In this document: piece after piece, positions 30,264-34,550 of the stretch
How the letters are laid out: each line of letters opens with the position of its first letter
Position numbering within the stretch: position 1 is the stretch's first letter
Assembly: GCF_000381525.1 (NCBI RefSeq)
Contig: NZ_KB906626.1
Location: 1-34,550 of the forward strand
From: Peptostreptococcus anaerobius VPI 4330 = DSM 2949
Lineage (GTDB): Bacteria; Bacillota; Clostridia; Peptostreptococcales; Peptostreptococcaceae
Reading direction: 5' to 3'
DNA length: 34,550 nucleotides
Notes under the pieces: generated by a model
What the model was told of the DNA's origin: nothing
The model's database searches: none
Seen by the model: only the letters and a program-made list of their open reading frames with translations
Made by a program: the position numbers and the translations under genes

Positions 30264-31553
30264 ATGTTGTTCAAAATCAAATTGTGGTTTTTTAATAATA
30301 AAAATTTTTTAAGGATGTCAAGATTTATAATTTTAACAGTATCGCTTCTTTTAGTTACTTGGATTTTTGATCATCAATATATTGCAATTAAATCTTATAT
30401 TCCCAAACAACTATTGCTATCGGTTGAAGTGTCGGTAAATTTCCTTTCTAATATATCTGGAATATTTTTGACTATAAGTATTTTTTGTTTTACAACTATT
30501 GTCACTGTACTTAATAAATATAGCAGTAGCATATCACCTAGATTGCTTCAGAGTTTCATAGATAGGACAGGAGTCCTTGGTTTATATGGTATATTTGTAA
30601 GTGGTTTTTTCTATTCAGTAATTAGTATCCTACTATTGCAAGACTTTGGCCCAGACCAACACGTTGTAGCTGGAAGTTTTGGAATAGCCTATGCCATAAT
30701 TGCAATGCTTAGTTTTATAGCTTTCTCAAGACGGGTTCTTGATAATATAAAAATATCAAATATTATTGAATATATATTTAGTGACTGCGAAAAACTTATT
30801 GATAAAGAGGTAGAACAAAGAGAAAAAGCTGAGCATTATGAAAAAGGCGACGAATCTACAAAGTTATCAATTGTAGCTGAGAATTCTGGTTATTTATTTG
30901 AAATAAAAGCAGATGAGATCTTTAAAGAGCTTAATGGCATAAAAGCAGAACTTACTATAAACAAGAGGATTGGTGAGTACACGATCAAAGGAGAAAGCAT
31001 AGGAGAATTAAATATATTTCAATGTGAGTTAGATGATAATGATAAAAACGAATTAAAAGAAAAATTAAGTCCATTGTTTTTAATAAATGCTTACAATAAT
31101 AGAGAAGAAGATTATCACCGTGGAATTGTAAGCTTAACTGAAATTGCGAATATGGCCCTAAGCCCTGGCATAAATGATCCAAATACTGCAATAATGTGTA
31201 TAAATAAAATGTCATCATTACTTGGGAAACTATTATCTACAGACAATCATTTTATAATCCTGAAAGAGGATGAAGATGTAAAAATAATTTATCAAAGTTA
31301 TTCTGTGGAGGATGAACTATATCTTGGTTTCAGCCAGATAATTTCTTATTCAGCAGGTGATCCCTTGGTTACAAAAGCGATTTTACAAGGAATTTATATC
31401 ATATACACAATGGCAGATATAGGTGCTAAAAAAAGCATAAAAAAATTTTTTGATGATAGCTATGAAATTTTAATAGAAAATTTTGCTCACGAAATTCATT
31501 TGGAAACTTTTAAAAGAATAAGAAACAATATGGAAGAGCAAATAAGCTTATAG
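30264..31553 (+). CDS. DUF2254 family membrane protein
   Basis: A 429-residue protein with four membrane spans in the first 160 residues (about 18-36, 60-84, 103-125 and 134-158), then a large soluble part. The family hallmark ALSPGINDPNTA lies at about 292-303. DUF2254 proteins occur widely in bacteria; the function is unknown. AGGAGG lies 7 bases before the ATG. A weak promoter (TTGGAC at 30196, AT-rich -10) may lie upstream. Codon use is more AT-rich than in the core genes to the left, and this gene begins the accessory end of the window. Confidence 0.85.
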   Translation: MLFKIKLWFFNNKNFLRMSRFIILTVSLLLVTWIFDHQYIAIKSYIPKQLLLSVEVSVNFLSNISGIFLTISIFCFTTIVTVLNKYSSSISPRLLQSFIDRTGVLGLYGIFVSGFFYSVISILLLQDFGPDQHVVAGSFGIAYAIIAMLSFIAFSRRVLDNIKISNIIEYIFSDCEKLIDKEVEQREKAEHYEKGDESTKLSIVAENSGYLFEIKADEIFKELNGIKAELTINKRIGEYTIKGESIGELNIFQCELDDNDKNELKEKLSPLFLINAYNNREEDYHRGIVSLTEIANMALSPGINDPNTAIMCINKMSSLLGKLLSTDNHFIILKEDEDVKIIYQSYSVEDELYLGFSQIISYSAGDPLVTKAILQGIYIIYTMADIGAKKSIKKFFDDSYEILIENFAHEIHLETFKRIRNNMEEQISL

Positions 31554-31575
31554 GAAAATATATTTCTTTAATCTT

Positions 31576-31620
31576 GAGATAGGGGGTACACTTGGGCGTG
31601 GGTTACCCTATCTCTTTCTT
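31576..31620 (+). terminator. Terminator after the DUF2254 gene
   Basis: GAGATAGGG (31576-31584) and CCCTATCTC (31606-31614), then TTTCTTT. Confidence 0.85.
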
Positions 31621-31662
31621 TAATTATATTAGACTATCGATAGTACAATATGTGAATATTAT

Positions 31663-31830
31663 TTACAAATTTTCTAATTCTTTTTTTCTTATTTCTATCA
31701 AGCTTTCTAGCTCTTCAATGTCATCTAGAGTAGCATGCTTTTTGATGAAATTTCTTCCTGTAGATCTGTTCCTTAAGTATCTGGCATGCTCTCTATTTTT
31801 TCTTGCCACTCTTGAGAGTTTGTAAGTATG
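31663..31830 (-). pseudogene. C-terminal remnant of a minus-strand gene
   Basis: Read on the minus strand, the last 50 or so codons before a TAA (31663-31665) look like real protein: a basic then acidic helical tail including KKHATLDDIEELESLIEIR. The frame extends upstream to 31944, but that part is Cys/Phe/Ile-rich and unlike a protein core, and no ribosome binding site precedes it. I therefore read it as a gene whose front was lost near 31830, exactly where a plus-strand fragment begins. I do not recognise the family. Confidence 0.4.
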
Positions 31831-31914
31831 GATGTTTTGTATCGTATAGGAACAAAACTTGATGCAGATTTTGGAGAGATGGTTTCGATTATTAGAGAGT
31901 CTAATGACGAATAA
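31828..31914 (+). pseudogene. 28-codon protein-like fragment
   Basis: The frame from ATG 31828 to TAA 31914 reads like the end of a soluble protein (GTKLDADFGEMVSIIRES). It has no ribosome binding site and starts where the minus-strand remnant stops. It is probably the tail of a deleted gene; not identified. Apart from these two fragments, I see nothing in 31621-31993. Confidence 0.3.
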
Positions 31915-31993
31915 CAAACTTGAGGTGACAAATTGTAACCTCAAAATAGATAAAAATTAACCTAGCAGGTTTAGGATAAAAATGGAGATATCT

Positions 31994-32401
31994 ATGGCAG
32001 AAGGTAAAAACATTGTCGTTGTTCAAAATAGAGATATTCAAAATATGATTTATTCTGTTAGAGGAAAGCATGTTATGCTAGATAGTGATCTTGCAGAATT
32101 ATATAAGGTTACGACAGGGCGTTTGAATGAACAAGTAAAAAGAAATCTAAATAGGTTTCCATCTCAGTTTATGTTTCAGTTAACAGATGATGAATATAAG
32201 TCTTTGATATCGCAAAATGCTATATCAAGGATAAAATGCACGCTAGCAAACTGGACTGGACTTGCATTTAAAATCCCAAGATCCCATTTAGATAGTTGTA
32301 GAGATTGGCAGGACTCAAAGGCAATTCCTAAAGCAATAAAAGAGATTAGAGAAAATTGTATAAAACATAATGAAATAGTTGACGGGAGGAGGTCGCTATG
32401 A
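31994..32401 (+). pseudogene. Mosaic remnant: ORF6N domain joined to a GIY-YIG-type fragment
   Basis: A 135-residue frame. Residues up to about 85 are a normal ORF6N DNA-binding domain of phage and plasmid proteins (VMLDSDLAELYKVTTGRLNE, RFPSQFMFQLTDDEY). Instead of the expected continuation, the frame then shows NWTGLAFKIPRSHLDSCRDWQ, which resembles the segment just before GIY-YIG nuclease domains. After that it reads a short Lys/Glu helix and stops. It therefore looks like pieces of two or three genes fused by deletions. GGAG lies 6 bases before the ATG at 31994; the in-frame ATG at 31982 lacks one. It overlaps the next gene by 4 bases, so translation into it may keep it expressed. Confidence 0.6.
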
Positions 32402-33330
32402 AAAAATTATTCGATTATGATTTCGGACAAGACAAAGATTTAGACTATCCCTTTATGGATAGAGAAATAGCTTATAGGGTAATCAGAAACAGACTCTACA
32501 AGTTTGACTACTATGTTGAATACGAAAAAATAATAAATAATGCTATGGACACAGAAATAGAAGAAATAAATATAGCTCCTATAGAATTAGCGGACCAGTT
32601 GTTTGAAGCAACCACTACAAAGAAGATGCCAATGGCGATTTTTCTATTTGTGGAAAAATGCTTTAAAGATTTTTACTACCAGGCTCACGACACGAGTTAT
32701 TCATATAAAATTGCTAGATTATACTATGATGAAATATATGGAAATGTAGACTACAAAAAAGCATTCAAGTATTTTAAAAAGGCGGACAAGGATAATATTG
32801 GATATGCTATATTAAAGTTGGGCGAATGTTATCTATTGGGTAGGGGCACTGAAAAGAACTACAGAAAAGCTTACCAATGTTTTGCAGCATATACAATACT
32901 TGTTCCATCACCAGAAGCAACGATGTATTTGGGTGATATGTATAGACACGGATATTATGTAGATAAGGACATTGCACTTTCTAATGAGTTTTATATTAAG
33001 GCTGAGAAGATGGCTAAAGAGGAGTTTAGTACGAGACACAGGCACTATTTAGGTGACTTATTTTATAGGCTAGGCAATGCATATTATAAAATGGCAGAAA
33101 GTGAACCAGATATGTATCTAAGAGCTTATGATTATTACAACTCTGCACTTTTAGAATACAACAAGAACAAAATCCATTGTGTTAGAGGGGCTGATGATGG
33201 GATTAATCGTGTTGTCAAGGCTCGTAGGAAAATAATAAAGAAGTTGAAGGAATTTTATAAGTACAAAAATGCCAACGAGAATGATTACAAGCCATTTTTC
33301 AACTTAGATATTTTGGGGGAAGAGTTTTAA
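32398..33330 (+). CDS. Sel1-like (TPR-type) repeat protein
   Basis: A 310-residue soluble helical protein. Sel1-like repeats are visible at about 96-128 (YSYKIARLYYDEIYGNVDYK), 136-168 (AILKLGECYLLGRGTEKNYR) and 175-208 (EATMYLGDMYRHGYYVDKDI), with a less regular fourth after that. Such repeats bind partner proteins; no enzyme motif is present. GGGAGGAGG precedes the ATG, which overlaps the upstream remnant by 4 bases. It belongs to the AT-rich accessory patch; its partner is unknown. Confidence 0.82.
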   Translation: MKKLFDYDFGQDKDLDYPFMDREIAYRVIRNRLYKFDYYVEYEKIINNAMDTEIEEINIAPIELADQLFEATTTKKMPMAIFLFVEKCFKDFYYQAHDTSYSYKIARLYYDEIYGNVDYKKAFKYFKKADKDNIGYAILKLGECYLLGRGTEKNYRKAYQCFAAYTILVPSPEATMYLGDMYRHGYYVDKDIALSNEFYIKAEKMAKEEFSTRHRHYLGDLFYRLGNAYYKMAESEPDMYLRAYDYYNSALLEYNKNKIHCVRGADDGINRVVKARRKIIKKLKEFYKYKNANENDYKPFFNLDILGEEF

Positions 33331-33410
33331 TAAAATATAAATTATATACGATTAGCTATATTTACGGATCAGATCAAAGGTGTTTATAACATAGTAGAGG
33401 AAATAATAAT

Positions 33411-34157
33411 ATGATAGACTTAATACAGAATAAAATAAAAGAGATAGAACAAGAAGAGAATGTAGAAGTAATACTTGCAGTAGAATCAGGTAGCAGGGCT
33501 TGGGGCTTTGAATCAGTAGATAGTGATTATGATGTTAGATTTATTTATATTAGGAAAAAAGAAGACTATCTAAAGTTGAATCCACCTAGAGATGTAATAG
33601 AATGGCAGCTTGATGAGGTACTTGACATTAATGGGTGGGACTTGAGTAAGACCTTAAAATTATTATATAAATCAAATCCTACAGTGTTTGAGTGGTTATC
33701 TTCACCTGTTATTTATAAAAAAACTAAAAAAGCGGAGAGATTAAAAGAGCTAAGCCTTGATTATTTATATCCTAAAAAATTGATTTACCACTATTTACAC
33801 ATGGCTACATCGAATTATAGGGAATATCTAAAGAAAGATAGCGTAAGAATAAAAAAGTATTTCTATGTTCTAAGACCATTACTTGCTGCTAATTGGATAA
33901 TAGAAAAGAAAACACAGCCACCGATGATGTTTATTGAACTAGTTGAAGAAATGTTACCAGAATCACTGGTTCCTATAGTAGATCATTTACTTGAATTAAA
34001 ATCATCTTTGCCAGAAATGGGTGAGGCAAAAAGAATTGATGAACTTAATGAGTATATAGTAGAGCAAATAGATAGGATTAAAGAAGAAGTTAACATGATG
34101 GAAAATAGTGTGAATTACTGGGAACCATTGAATAATTTATTTATAGAAATGATATAA
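33411..34157 (+). CDS. RlaP-type predicted nucleotidyltransferase (DNA polymerase beta superfamily)
   Basis: A 248-residue protein. The nucleotidyltransferase signature is GSRAWGFESVDSDYDVRFIYI at about 27-47, holding GSRAWG and the two metal-binding Asp of SDYD. The C-terminal helical part (about 110-248) matches the COG3541 / RlaP family. The family is found next to RNA repair genes in some bacteria; its substrate is not settled. No RNA ligase or toxin-antitoxin partner is visible here. AGAGGAAA precedes the ATG. The gene ends 13 bases before a hairpin that carries a group II intron at its foot. Confidence 0.85.
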   Translation: MIDLIQNKIKEIEQEENVEVILAVESGSRAWGFESVDSDYDVRFIYIRKKEDYLKLNPPRDVIEWQLDEVLDINGWDLSKTLKLLYKSNPTVFEWLSSPVIYKKTKKAERLKELSLDYLYPKKLIYHYLHMATSNYREYLKKDSVRIKKYFYVLRPLLAANWIIEKKTQPPMMFIELVEEMLPESLVPIVDHLLELKSSLPEMGEAKRIDELNEYIVEQIDRIKEEVNMMENSVNYWEPLNNLFIEMI

Positions 34158-34170
34158 AAGAAAAGGATGT

Positions 34171-34206
34171 AAATAACGACAAGGAATTTATTTTTTGTCG
34201 TTATTT
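34171..34206 (+). terminator. Terminator-like perfect hairpin, target of the intron
   Basis: AAATAACGACAA (34171-34182) and TTGTCGTTATTT (34195-34206) are a perfect 12-base inverted repeat with a 12-base loop. It would end transcription of the nucleotidyltransferase gene; any further U tract is displaced by the intron, which begins at the next base. Confidence 0.75.
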
Positions 34207-34550
34207 GTGGGTATGACGGGCATGCCGTCAGTCTGTGGTGAAAGTCCACGTAGGGCGTAGTTGCCGACGAACCTCATAGCAACTTGCAAGGTTATCACCG
34301 TGAGGTGATGGCGAGAAGAAGCAATAGCAAAATCGTAGCCTGACGTACAGAAACCTAATATAAAGGCTTACATAAAGGATGAGTGGGCCCAAAGTCACGA
34401 AGTCCAAAAGGCAAACGTAACTTATGTAAGTAAATTAGGCAGGTAGACGAGGAAAGACTGACGACTTATCCCGTGAGGTCTCACAGAGGGAAAACCTAGT
34501 AACAACGAACTGTGAGAAGTCAGCAGAAGCCATAGTAGTGGAGAAGGTTC
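34207..34550 (+). mobile_element. 5' half of a group II intron (domain I onward), probably class IIC
   Basis: The intron RNA begins with GTGGG at 34207, close to the usual GTGYG. It continues with conserved domain I features: ACGGGCATGCCGT, then GGTGAAAGTCC, GGGCGTAGTTGCCGACGAAC and later GAAGTCAGCAGAAGCCATAGTA near 34506-34537, which in related introns sits just before the reverse transcriptase gene. The window ends before any ORF, so the reverse transcriptase should start just beyond 34550. Location at the 3' foot of a terminator hairpin is the usual habit of class IIC introns. It has the same orientation as the intron at 1-308. Confidence 0.85.

Noticed and set aside
31592-31825. 77-residue + strand frame rich in Leu, Ser and Phe
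   Set aside because: It begins inside the DUF2254 terminator and is the complement of the more protein-like minus-strand remnant.

Overview
The window reads as chromosomal DNA of a low-GC, anaerobic, amino-acid-fermenting member of the Bacillota. A Clostridia relative near Peptostreptococcaceae is my best guess, from protein style and gene content; no rRNA is present to settle it. Pointers are an NAD-type glutamate dehydrogenase, FeoA/FeoA/FeoB ferrous iron uptake, a class 1B (PyrD/PyrK) dihydroorotate dehydrogenase, a paired Asp23/AmaP envelope module, CIRCE-controlled groESL and an F-type ATP synthase whose c subunit carries the Na+-binding residues. Nearly all genes lie on the + strand.

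Layout. 1-308: the 3' end of a group IIC intron (reverse transcriptase C-terminus, domains V and VI). 309-2160: gdhA with its promoter, a 5' leader hairpin and a terminator. 2171-2280: a 20-bp tandem repeat. 2333-5917: the feo locus, ending in a small Cys-rich membrane protein gene with a Fur-box-like palindrome upstream. 5943-9326: a pyrimidine operon (pyrB-pyrK-pyrD, then pyrE) with a PyrR-type RNA hairpin touching the pyrB ribosome binding site. 9462-11170: amaP, a DUF2273-like protein and asp23. 11207-13587: ogg and cls. 13614-15735: groES-groEL. 15837-16865: a YeiH-type transporter. 17040-24047: atpZ-I-B-E-F-H-A-G-D-C. 24066-24644: a small membrane-anchored protein. 24793-28226: prfA, sua5, rpiB, upp. 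28378-30106: guaA with a structured leader. 30264-31620: a DUF2254 membrane protein. 31663-34157: an accessory patch of gene remnants (ORF6N and GIY-YIG-like pieces, a minus-strand tail), a Sel1-repeat protein and a nucleotidyltransferase. 34171-34550: a hairpin followed immediately by the 5' half of another group II intron.

How the genes work together. Most of the window is core metabolism: nitrogen (gdhA), iron (feo), de novo pyrimidines and uracil salvage (pyrBKDE, upp), GMP synthesis (guaA), protein folding (groESL), translation accuracy and termination (prfA, sua5), membrane lipids (cls) and ion-coupled ATP synthesis (atp).

The most unusual point is in the ATP synthase. The gamma subunit carries a charged insertion of about 45-50 residues where, as I recall, photosynthetic gamma subunits carry their regulatory insertion. 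The epsilon subunit, one gene after atpD, is only 85 residues and lacks the C-terminal inhibitory helices. Other points of interest are the guaA leader RNA, the SD-touching PyrR element, the intron seated exactly at a hairpin foot, and the exact tandem repeats next to the feo promoter.
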